Of a stretch of 64,000 nucleotides of DNA, positions 34,906-44,963 are shown piece after piece. The notes under the pieces are model-generated. The model ran no database searches, was not told where the DNA came from, and saw only the letters and a list, made by a program, of their open reading frames with translations. Position 1 is the first letter of the stretch; every line of letters begins with the position of its first letter. The DNA is from Riptortus pedestris (Eukaryota > Arthropoda > Insecta > Hemiptera > Alydidae), in contig CM032231.1 of assembly GCA_019009955.1 (NCBI GenBank), positions 87,637,501-87,701,500 on the forward strand. Direction: 5' to 3'. Both the position numbers and the translations under genes were made by a program.

Positions 34906-35640
34906 GCTTGTATCGTAAAGATCGGTCTTAAGATCGAAGATAAGAACGGGTGACCACCGTTAACAAACGTTATATGCTTCCTCCAAGTGCTGACATCAGT
35001 CATATTCATGTTCCTTCTCCTTGTCCAATAGAGGAGGATATAAGTATGTTATGAACCACTACGAGGGAAGTCTGAATACTTTACGCACCACCTGCGTGAG
35101 TGATTTTTATTTTTTTTAAACAAGGAAATATAAGACCAAATTCGATGAACTTTTTGAAAAACGACAATAAAAGCTTTTGGGCCATTTTTGGAGCACAATG
35201 GAAGGATAAATGAGATATGACGTCGAAAGGCGTTTTTTTCTTTTTTTTCTCCTAAGTAACCCTATGAGAAGTTATTTATTTGAGTACATGTTCCATTGCT
35301 ATAAGGCATATTAGATGTATGATTATATTTAAATACATTTTTGCAATATATACTATTTAATAGGGTATTACCATATAATCAAACATAATAATAAAAAGAA
35401 ATTAAATAATAAAAACGATAAAAAAATAAAATATTGAAATAAGTAAGATAACTACAAATAAAATTAATAAATGAAAATGAAGAAGAAAAAAAAAATTAAA
35501 TAGTCTGTGTAAGGTAAATATATTGAATTATAATTCTCTTTCCTCACAATCAAGTTTATATTCTAATGTATTTTTGTATTATAAGATTTTTCATCAACAT
35601 TGACCAAAACTCCAAAAAGAATAACATCACCATATTTATA
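34906..35640. other. no recognised gene
   Basis: A+T-rich sequence downstream (in gene orientation) of the calcineurin exon, presumably intron. Confidence 0.45.
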
Positions 35641-35745
35641 TTTATATATATAGTTTTGAACGGACCTCATTTTCGTCATCTCCTGGGTAGGATCGATGGG
35701 CATTTGAAGAAATTTTTCTATAATCGCGTTATGAGTACGACCTGA
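35641..35745 (+). mobile_element. HINE 3' block fragment
   Basis: TATATATATAGTTTTGAACGG, CCTCATTTTCGTCATCTCCT, GGATCGATGGGCATTTGAAG and ATGAGTACGACCTGAAT are preserved. The terminal palindrome is missing. It lies about 240 bp from the calcineurin exon, in the intron. Confidence 0.8.
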
Positions 35746-35981
35746 ATTTGACCTATTTTGATTTAATGTTGAACAGTAATAGAGTATAAACGTTTGTGTT
35801 GTCTGTGTGTAGCAAGTACATTCGTCATTTTGTTGACTTTTAAATCTTGTAAAATAACGTCCATGTTCCGTTAGAAATTGTGAGCATTTCTGATGGTGCC
35901 TCTTAATTGTAGTTGTGAGTTATAATTGGTATGCATTGATGTAAGCAGTGCTTCGATAGTGTTAAGAATGTTTCAACTAAC

Positions 35982-36182
35982 CTGTTACTGGAGCCTCGAT
36001 GTCTATCATGGTCTTCTCGGACCTGAGGAGCGTCGCCCCTTCGTTGATGATCCTCAGAGCAGCGGCCTCGTCTATCCTCCCCTCAGCCATGAAGTGCTGC
36101 TTGAGCACATCAGGCCTGGGTCTACCGCTACGCTCGAACACCTCCGCCGCTGTCAGCTTATGTGAGGGGGGAAACGGCACAT
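35982..36182 (-). CDS. calcineurin A catalytic subunit, one internal exon
   Basis: The minus strand has an acceptor (ACTATGTTTCAG) and a donor (ACAG followed by GTTAGT) enclosing 201 nt that read [15 protein letters not shown], then [22 protein letters not shown] and IDIEAPVT. This is the N-terminal lead-in of the calcineurin (PP2B) Ser/Thr phosphatase, just before the catalytic VCGDIHG motif, which must be in the next exon. Calcineurin A is activated by calcium, calmodulin and calcineurin B, and dephosphorylates signalling proteins in the cytosol. The exon starts two bases into a codon and ends one base into one, matching my recollection of the second coding exon of vertebrate PPP3C genes. 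It is GC-rich against A+T-rich flanks. No other exon of the gene was found in the window. Confidence 0.93.
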
Positions 36183-36404
36183 CTGAAACATAGTACCAAC
36201 TCATCTTTAAACACTCAACGCAACAAAAACAGTAATATTCATAACTTAACTATGATTGCTAGCAGGATTTATTCAAAATGTTCAGTTATCTCTTTTACGG
36301 ATCTCCGCTATCTTAATCATGCAATGCAGCAATAGTATACCCGCTGTGAATGTTTTGATGCGGTCAAAAACAACCTTCTCAGCTGGTGGAAACACCCGTA
36401 TATT
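36183..36404. other. intron sequence upstream of the calcineurin exon
   Basis: A+T-rich sequence containing the T-rich run before the acceptor, with no further coding signal. Confidence 0.5.
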
Positions 36405-36884
36405 AAAAAAGTCCGTCACGAATTGGCTGCGTTAACAAACCAGATTTCCAACTTGCGTCGGGTATTTGCATTTATCTCAAAACGTAAAGGTTCAATTAGA
36501 ACAATATTTGGTATTTAGGCCTCAAAAATTTTAATTTTAGGCGTCGTAATTTTAAACAGCCTATTGTTAATATGACATGAGTCAGTGTGGGGATTTACTG
36601 AAGGCAGAAAACTAATAAATCCAAATATCTCGGTTAATAATCAAGATAGTGAAACAACCTACATAACAACATTTATAGAGCATTACATTCGCAATAAGAT
36701 GGCATCTAAACTATTTTTCAATCGGACTCATAATAATGGAGATATTTCGAATTTTTGAAATTCACCCCGTCTAAACCCCCACTTCCGACTGGTTCGATTA
36801 CAGCCATTAACGAACTCGACCTTTAAATTTGGATGAACCGCTTATATATCTAGTTTGGTTACGATCTAAAGCGGTAACAGGCAA

Positions 36885-36952
<68 letters not shown>

Positions 36953-37068
36953 TTGAACGGACCTCATTTTGATCCTCAGGATCGACGGACATTTAAAGAA
37001 CATTTTCGGAAATCACGTCATGAGTACGACCCCAATAGCTGATTTCTGCTAAGGGAAATCTGCTAAAA
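36405..37068 (+). mobile_element. HINE copy, near full length
   Basis: 5' end AAAAAAGTCCGTCACG (hairpin partner changed), CAGATTTCCAACTTG, full core, AAAGCGGTAACAGGCAAG, a (TA)n tract at about 36886-36946, ATTTTGAACGGACCTCATTT, and the 3' block with a damaged palindrome (GATTTCTGCTAAGGGAAATC) and TGCTAAAA. One of the longest unbroken copies in the window, and inside the putative calcineurin intron. Confidence 0.85.
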
Positions 37069-37132
37069 TCGTATTATGACTTACTCCAATTAAAAATAGT
37101 TCCCACATAGAACCCATGGGTTTAATAAAACC

Positions 37133-37275
37133 TAGTCATGGGCGATAGAGATTTATTTAGTGACGAACTGACTAAATAAACTCTCCCCCCCCATCCCCCT
37201 AGAGTCCCATCCTAGCTAGAAAAGAGAGGTAACGTATAGATAACACGGCCCAATTTGCCTTGGATAAATAACATT
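37133..37275 (+). mobile_element. SINE fragment, 5' truncated
   Basis: GGGCGATAGAGATTTATTTAG and TGACGAACTGACTAAATAAAC, a C-rich interruption, then CCTAGCTAGAAAAGAGAGGTAAC and ACGGCCCAATTTGCC, matching the SINE body in order. The tRNA-like head is missing. Confidence 0.75.
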
Positions 37276-38490
37276 TAACACTTTAATGAAAAATGATCCA
37301 CCAAGTATTTGTAGCATGAGCAGTGTCAACTAAACATTACTGGTGCGACGCATACAGAAAATGACACGTTCAGACGAATGTTAATATCGACTTTCCTTCA
37401 ACCCTCAAACAAATAACAAATATGATTATACTTAAATAAAAATTCTCTGAAATATAAATTATTATATTCAAGGGATCCATTCGCAAGCTGGAGGAGAAAC
37501 TTCCATTGTTTTCAAATTTAAAGTTGACACATAAATGACAAAATAAGGCTCTGATTGGAATTGAGTGTCTAACACAAAGGAATATTTATGAACATGTCCA
37601 TATTTTAATATTGAAGAATCTTTAATTTGGCGATATGTCATTCCTGAAGGACAAGGAAAATGCTGCTTTTGGTAGGAGAAATGATGTGAGCATTGTGCCA
37701 ATTTCATGTTATCTCTATTGGAAATTAATTCCATATTGTAATAAATAATGTTCGTTAGGAATACAAGTGTATTTGAGGCATCTTTGAATATACTATTTTA
37801 AAAGAAATGGAAATTAATTAATGCAGTTTTGTTTTCCAATTAAATACAACTAGAAAAATTGAGAATGAAAGCTGTTTTTCAGAACATAAAACTACTTATC
37901 AGAAGGACTCGCAAAGCACTTAATGCATTATAAATTAACTATCAGTGGACCTGTTAGCATATGAAAGTCAATAAAAATTTTAGTTCCGTAATTTACATCT
38001 CGTTGGTTATTGTTCAGTCTTATCTCCCGCGCTGTCTTAATTCACTAACCGGCCGTACGGCCTGGCAGGATCACCAAGGTAGTGGCCAATAGCGGAAACT
38101 GCAGTGCTGGCCTACAGGACGAAGCGCCCGCTTGATCTGAGCGGCCATGAGGAGTTGGATTCCATCGCTCGAGTGTAAAGCACGTGGTTGGGTGTGCTCC
38201 GCAAAGAAAGGTGAACACTGTTCTGCTCTCGCCTCTCCTGTATTCAGAAAGGATCCCCGCATCGAAGATACGCTATTATTTTGCACCAGCGAGAAGAAGA
38301 CATCTTCTGTAGAACACATTAACACGTGAAAGAAAACCCGCCGCATGGAAAGTATAGTTTTCTCGAAGGTACCTCTTTCTTTATTATAATGCTAACATTA
38401 TCGACGTATTAAATGAGTACTCATGATATAGGACATTTCAATCATTCCTTAGTGAATATATATTATTGGCTTGCCGCTAAAGTTTATAAC
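37276..38490. other. unassigned; GC-richer patch at 38045-38330
   Basis: The GC-richer patch includes the 12-bp palindrome GGCCGTACGGCC and overlapping open frames on both strands, none recognised. It may be the upstream part of the LTR that ends at 38903. Confidence 0.35.
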
Positions 38491-38952
38491 CCAAACAAAG
38501 GATAGCCATTGTGTTCTGTCTATGTTATAGAGTCATATTTCATAAAGTTAAAGTTTCTTTGTTTTTATCACATCTTTATCAATAAGTTAATGTTTGTTTC
38601 CTTAGATTCAAGGTTAGTCCCTAAATTAGTATTCTTTTCAGGTTTAAATTGTATCGTGAATTAGTCTTATTCTGTTATAACCTCACAGAAGGTTCGTTAC
38701 TATAAGGTTTATTTATATGCTACTCTTTATTTAATATATTTTGATTCTTTGGAGAACTCAAATAGTGGCTTGTATTATTCACCCTCATCTTTCCAAAAAA
38801 ATAGTAAATACTTCGGTATAATCAAGGTGAGGAAACTATCTCCTTTTATTTCAGTCTAATGCTTTCTTATTATTACCGCAAAAGCTAACCGCACGCCCTT
38901 ACATTTTGGTGCCAAAACCCGGGAAACAATGGCTCGCCCGGCCCTTACATTT
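38491..38952 (+). mobile_element. LTR remnant ending at a primer-binding site
   Basis: The position of the PBS right after CCCTTACA at 38896-38903 implies that an LTR ends here. Its start is not visible; 38491 is only a guess. No second LTR, gag or pol was found downstream. Confidence 0.45.
38907..38924 (+). promoter_or_regulatory. primer-binding site, first copy
   Basis: TGGTGCCAAAACCCGGGA, a tRNA-complementary LTR-element primer site with one base differing from the copy at 38953. Confidence 0.7.
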
Positions 38953-38986
38953 TGGTGCCGAAACCCGGGAATAATGGCTTCCCCGC
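38941..38986 (+). repeat. tandem duplicate of the LTR-end/PBS unit
   Basis: A 46-bp unit (GCCCTTACATTTTGGTGCC, AAACCCGGGAA, AATGGCT, CCCCG) at 38895-38940 is repeated here, with its own primer-binding site TGGTGCCGAAACCCGGGA at 38953-38970. A third start (GCCCTCACA) follows. Confidence 0.85.
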
Positions 38987-41846
38987 CCTCACAGTTATAA
39001 AAGGCATCAAATTTTAAACCAAAATACGTACATTAGCACAGTTCTAAAAACTATCACATTAACAAAACCGGCTGAAATTCATTCTGTTTACTTGTAAGAA
39101 AAACTCTACGCAAATTATATTCCTCCATTATAGCTGGTAAACAATGTAGTTATAGCGAAGGCCTAGAGAGGGCGGGGTATCTCACGTCATCTAACGATAT
39201 GACTAGACATAATACCGGGGTCTGAGTAAACAAGCATAACGTTCTCTTCGTCAGAATTAATTTGTCTGACATTGAACAGTAAACAAACAAAAACAGAGGA
39301 ATGATATGAACAAAAAGGTGAAGGAGATTAAAAATATAAAATTGATTATTGCATAATCTTAAGCTGATAAAATTTCTTTTAAAATACGGATTTTCCTGAA
39401 TGAGAAGTTTAATTTTAAAAAACGTAATATGCTGGAGTTACTGACAATTAGACCTTTCTTGCAAGGTACATGTGAAGGACTGAACTTCAATTTCAACTAC
39501 CTCGGAAATTAAGGTGAATGCGAATCAACCTCTGTGGAATAGTTGCCCGATACTTAGAAAGAATAATGAAAAATGATTAATGCTGCTGACCATAAATAAA
39601 TGCTGATTAACTTCAATTACTCAAAATATTCGAGAGGAGGTTAGGTTTCTGACGAGATTGGTGCTGGAGAAGGGTACCAGAGTCAAACTAATGAAGCTGG
39701 GGAAGCCGCTCTGCTCATCAATGTTCTTGGTTTTGCAGGGGCGTGGTATGAAACAGAATTGTAAAGGACCTGGAGTATCTGGCAGAAATACAGTAGAGTT
39801 CGAATTTAATTTAAGCTATAAAACAGACGTACGACAAGTGTTGGATAGTAGTCAGCATTTGCACCAGTTGTGTGTTATTCTCTATTACAGAATATTCTAT
39901 AGGAATACCAAAAATATTGGTTTGAAGCCATTACTCCACCTCCCGCTCCGAAACTTTGTTTTCCCCCGATTATTGTGAAAGTGTGATATATTTATTATAA
40001 TCAGGGCATTGTTAACTTTAATCAAACAAATACATTTAAAACATTGAACAGGATCAATAAAAAGAAAAATGGCTCTGGTACTCTACATGTATTTAATATG
40101 CAATGTGCACTTTCTGGAGGAAAATAAAAAACAGTTTAGTTAAAGGAGAACTCAATTTTGTTTTCGTATTTTACATTTTAAACAGTATCCATTCATTTCC
40201 AGTGGTCTGGGATCCACTTGTATCTAATACATTGTATATAGGCCCTCAAAAGCGGTCTGTATTTAAAACAGAAGAAAAGACTTGTGAAAATAAATATTTT
40301 TTTATATATTGCTACACAAGAGGAAAATACAAAAATGTTTTAAAAACAAACAGTCCTAATTAATATGGCAGGTGCCTGTCAGCCGGCGGGGAAGCGGCCT
40401 GATAGTTTATGGCGAGTTACGTCCAACTCGCACTGAAGCGAGAGATACAGAGTTGGCGGAAAGTAAGTCACGCGAGAGATTACCACTTCTCCCAAACAAG
40501 TAAATTCACCGAAAGGTTATCATTTGAACTTGCCACACCAACAACCCTACTCCTACAACTCCAACTGACGAAGGGCAGAAGCATTACGGTGATTAAAACT
40601 TGCCAGCATCAGCTGGTTTGGGTCGTGGCATACCGCCATTAAACCCACACCTTAATTTGTTGGATTTAACTTCCTTCCTCCATTAGGGCTTATCTACTAA
40701 TTATTTTATTATCACCGAATGAAGTTTGTTTGAAATTATGTTAACTAAGGGATGAATTGAGCAAGTTAAATACTGATGAGAGTTGGTTTTTTTCTGGGGA
40801 AAGTACAGGTGGTTAATGTAATATCACAATGATTCTATACGATTATTTGGGCCAATAAAACGTGTCATATTTGCCCATGTGAAGAAATTTGGCCATGTGC
40901 AGAATGCAAAGTGTATTTACATCGAGCAGTTTTTTTCTGCTGTAAACATACATATTCTATATCCTGAATTCTATTTTGTTTGTATCTATATCCTGAAGAT
41001 AAAGTGCAGTAAGTCCAGTCCATTCTTGTAATGTTTGGTAGGTGTGTGTATTTCGCGCTCTTCAAAATGGTTTAAAACACTTAAATGAAGGTTTGACAAT
41101 CATAATGAAGCCTTCTAATTGAATGTTAATTACTAGGGGAATCGATGGACTCGGAAGTTAAAATTCACATATCTAACACAGCAAAACAAATCATAATCCA
41201 TGATTACAACTACACGGTGGAAGACGAAGATATATGTCGATTTGAATGCGTTTGGCTTCATAAAATTTTGTTAAGGTGAATATTTAGCTGACTGATTTAT
41301 ATTCTTAAGCCGCACCAAATTTTAAAATTTGAATAAACTTTTAATAAGAATTTTACCGTTTTCATCATAGGTAAATAGGATGAATTAAAAGGCCAAACAT
41401 CGCCAACTTCAACAGATGATCGAAAAAATATATTCTAATCTAGACAAGGACTCTAAAATTAGAAACCAAACACTTTTATTAAGGTTGACACATGTTCTTT
41501 AACACTCTCCTATTTAAGTGGGTGGTAGCCAGTTTCGGATTTTGGTCATTGAGACTAGTTAATAATTTCATTGTGAAGGTTTTATATATGCTAATTCTCA
41601 AGATCTTGGCAAACATTGCACTATATTTATTTACATTTCTTAAGTACTTATCGCATTAAAGCTATTCCGATTGATAACATATTACCAAAAATTATACAGT
41701 TACGGTCAATGTTACCCTGAACATGTGTACCACAGTGTTCGATTAGATCATTTTTTTCACCCTCAACAGTAGGACTCGCTTCAGGTATTAAATTAACTAA
41801 ATTACTTAAATAAATGTAAATCTAGGGGACTTTTCCAGAAGGAGGT
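38987..41846. other. no recognised gene
   Basis: Open frames at 39658-39978, 40103-40363, 40409-40642 and 40865-41065 have no family signature. A GC-richer patch lies at 40370-40640. Confidence 0.4.
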
Positions 41847-42020
41847 TAAAGCGGCAGACATAGAATGGCGAGTTCGATTATCGCTTGGGCAAGTGATTTT
41901 ACTTGAGTGAAGAAGTGAAATCCTTAGTCCCACCCTGGCTAGGTAAACATGTAGACAATCCTTCCCAATTAACCATAGTAACAGAAAGTGGATGTTAATA
42001 AATAATAATAATAATAATTA
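41847..42020 (+). mobile_element. SINE copy, head partly lost
   Basis: Keeps AGAATGGCGAGTTCGATTATCG (degenerate box B), TCCCACCCTGGCTAGG, TGTAGACAATCCTTCCCAATTA and a long (AATA)n tail at about 41998-42020. The 5' head and the palindromic TAGTGA block are altered. Confidence 0.8.
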
Positions 42021-42350
42021 ATCTAAAATGTTTTTAATGCTCATAAAATCCAATAATTAAAAGATAATCGGTGAAAAGAAAAATTAACTTGTGCGCAATA
42101 AGAATGGTGAACTGGAACTATATTAGAATAAGTTCGACATATAGGAAGGGTCTATGTAAGCTGACTAACTAAGCTGACTTCTCATCTGCTGTAATGACAT
42201 TTAATGAAGTCATTACACACAGTCCATGCGTTATTTCTTACTTATTAGGAACCCTATAAACCATAGTTGAAATTTAAAGATCCCTTTAGTAGGAATGGGA
42301 ATTTTGAAAAAAAAAAAAAAAAATACAAATAACTCTAGTAGTTATTATTC

Positions 42351-42351
42351 C

Positions 42352-42396
<45 letters not shown>

Positions 42397-42400
42397 TATA
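42351..42400. repeat. (TA)n microsatellite
   Basis: A TA dinucleotide tract outside any recognisable HINE block; the nearest HINE 3' end is at 42514. Confidence 0.9.
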
Positions 42401-42513
42401 AAACGGAAATTGTACGAAATTACTTCATAAACAAGACTGGTTAACAGTTCACGATTATAAGAAAATATTTATCTCACTAATTTTGGAAATGTTGAGTATC
42501 GGTAGCCATACTA

Positions 42514-42989
42514 TTTTAGCAAATTTCCCTTAAGGGAAATCAACTTTTGAGGTCGTACTCATATGTCTAGTAAATATGACTAATATTGTTTTCAAGAGAC
42601 ATTTATTATATGATATACAAAGAAATATGTTCTGGTGATCCCCCTCCCCCCATTCTTACCTTTTTGGACTACTTAAATCTGGTTGATTGAGATAAAAATT
42701 ATTCTGATTCATTATAAATTACAGTACTAGGTATACTAAATAGTTTTCAATCAAATTAATACGTTATATTCCGATATATTACAGTAATTGTTTTCTTTCC
42801 GGTAAGAAGATGGCAGAACTGTTTGTTTACATTTCAGATGCTTTTCGTTGGGAGGTTTCTTATCATCGTTTGTATTTATTCATTTAATATTCGCGGTGGG
42901 GTTGTGTTACCGGTATGTAGATTTATCTATTGTTAAACTTCACATGGGAAATCCGCTTAGTTAACGTAGCCCTGCGTGACGGACTTTAT
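42514..42989 (-). mobile_element. HINE copy, minus strand, without microsatellite
   Basis: The 3' end (rc of TTTTAGC plus palindrome TTTCCCTTAAGGGAAA) is at 42514. It is followed on the minus strand by ATGAGTACGACCTCA and an atypical interior. The 5' end at 42989 reads AAAGTCCGTCACGCAGGGCTACG, AAGCGGATTTCCC. The sequence after the 5' block (GTGAAGTTTAACAATAGATAAATCTACATAC, in two parts) matches the copy at 25332, which suggests a subfamily. Confidence 0.75.
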
Positions 42990-43065
42990 TCAGACACTTA
43001 ACGTCGGGAGGCTGTTGAAGATCCTTCTACAGTAAAAATGCTTATTAAAGCTGCGCCAAAACATT

Positions 43066-43491
43066 TTAGAAATATTGATCTCTGATTTTTCGAAACAAAA
43101 ATAACAAAGAAAAAGTCGGGGTGGGGGCAAACAATACAAAAACAGCCCTCAGCATTAAGTAATTGATCAACGTTAATGGAAGATATGAAGAGTGAAATGT
43201 AATGGATGCATGATTGGAGTAAATAAGGACATTAGCCGTGGTCTGGGCAATAATGAAGACTGACAGAGGCTCAGGGAAAGTAGATAACCCCAGGCCTGAA
43301 TTATGGCTCCATCGGCATTGTGAAATATGGCTCACATCACCAATAACTAACTGCCCAAGCATCATAATAGCTAGATAAAGCTCCAATACTGACTGGATAA
43401 CTGACGAAGTGAATGATGAATATAACTTGTGCGATATGTCATGTCCTTCTGGTTCGTTAAGATAGTTTAGGATAGGTTCCAGTCTGATCAT
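43066..43491 (-). other. 141-codon open frame, function not recognised
   Basis: One of the longer uninterrupted frames outside elements. It is rich in hydrophobic residues (for example LAIMMLGQLVIG and LPLTLINYLML) and contains C and H, but shows no family motif, repeated domain or splice context. It begins just upstream of a HINE 5' end. It may be chance. Confidence 0.15.
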
Positions 43492-43500
43492 CCCACATGT

Positions 43501-44277
43501 AAAGGTCTGTCACGCAGTAGCTACGTAAACTAAGCAGATTTCCCACGTGCTGGTTTGACACTCTGGTCATATCATCGTCTACACCCTATTCCTCCCGTAG
43601 TAAGAAGCCTATGTAAACAGAATTTGAAATGTACTCAATTAATTATAGATAAAATCAGACGATTATAAGTGAAGGTCTGAGGCTGAAAAATAAAAATTCA
43701 TGTACCTCGCTCCATATTCCAAATAAGAAAAAATTGTATTTAACACCAATTCTAAAAAAAAATAAAATTTCAACAACATATTTTCAATTATTGCCACTCT
43801 AAACTCACATTATTTTAAGTTTTTAATTAATCCCACACACTCCCCAAGGCCCATTTCAAACAATACCTAATATAAACTTTAGTTTTCTATAAAATTGGGA
43901 AATAACGAGAGTGGTGTTGATCAAGTGAAAATCATGTAGTTTGGACCGTAAAATCTTAAATGAAGATGCCAAAAATATTTGCACACATCTCACACAGTAC
44001 ATGTTCAAAGAAAAATGCAAATATCTCGATTTATAAGAAATATTGTATAGAACCAGGTTAATAGGACATTTTCAATGAGCAAAAAGAAACAAAGATTGGG
44101 TATACACAATTTTTCGATCCCACATATAATAACAAAGATATTTTGAACTTTCGAATTTCCCTCCTCCTCTGAACCCCCCTCCCAATGATCCGATTTCAGT
44201 TGTTAACGAACTTGTTCTTTAGTTGTGCATGAAATTATAATCTAGTTTGGCTACGATTAAATAAAAATTGGTAACAG

Positions 44278-44315
<38 letters not shown>

Positions 44316-44355
44316 GAATGGACCTCATTTTCTTCATATAGTAGGTAGGATCATT
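43501..44355 (+). mobile_element. HINE copy, 3' end missing
   Basis: Starts AAAGGTCTGTCACGCAGTAGC, AAGCAGATTTCCCACGTG, with a long diverged interior (AATGCAAATATCTCG near 44017, CCGATTTCAGTTGTTAACG near 44192). It has TTGGTAACAGACAAA followed by (TA)n at about 44283-44312, and ATTTTGAATGGACCTCATTT. It stops before the palindrome. Confidence 0.8.
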
Positions 44356-44726
44356 AGTTGTCAATATAGTAAGCTTTTGGGGAGACAGGAATACAAAATT
44401 CCTAATTTCTCCATCCCTCTTACGAAAACAGAAATATTCAATATATATTTATTGTTGTTAAATATAAAAATAAACCAAAAAAAAAAGTAAAGTTTAGGGC
44501 CTATAATACTTGAATTGGATGCATATACACCCACATAGTTACGTTTTTGCTTTATACTTCCAATAGGATGGGCTCTTGTGCTATTTCTCATTCCTCAAAA
44601 AGTTTAAATTTCAAGTTTCAGTCCTTAAAGCAGCATTAAAGATGAGGCTAGATGTTGGACCGTGAACGTGTTAGGAATGGAAGCAGATGTATTGAGGTGA
44701 ATTGGTTATGACCCTGGTGGGTTACC

Positions 44727-44963
44727 TCACTGATAGATTACCTCTTCAGCCAGCATCAGTGTAGCAATAAGTACTAACCATAAATCTTGCCGTAAATCTT
44801 CAAGGAAAGAGTAAGAGCCCCGGCTAGCCATTCCAATATTCTGCAGTAAATACCTCTCACCTAACTCCAATATACAAGTCAACTGTCGAGTATCTAATGC
44901 CTTCCTCAGAGGCATTCCACTCACGTCAGGATGGTTCTGCTGTGCAATCAACTTAAGTAACAA
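44727..44963 (-). other. 78-codon open frame with protein-like composition
   Basis: Reads HPDVSGMPLRKALDTRQLTC, then LELGERYLLQN and FLEDLRQDLWLVL. The even amino-acid use looks more protein-like than neighbouring frames, but I do not recognise a family. It could be part of an exon or of a transposon protein. Confidence 0.2.

Noticed and set aside
35926..36193. Plus-strand open frames over the calcineurin exon
   Set aside because: Antisense shadows of the minus-strand exon.
36807..36992. Open frame in the HINE copy next to the calcineurin exon
   Set aside because: Composed of TA repeat and HINE sequence.
38071..38346. Possible exon in the GC-richer patch
   Set aside because: Frames overlap on both strands, no protein family is recognised, and no convincing splice pair delimits it. 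It may belong to the adjacent LTR.
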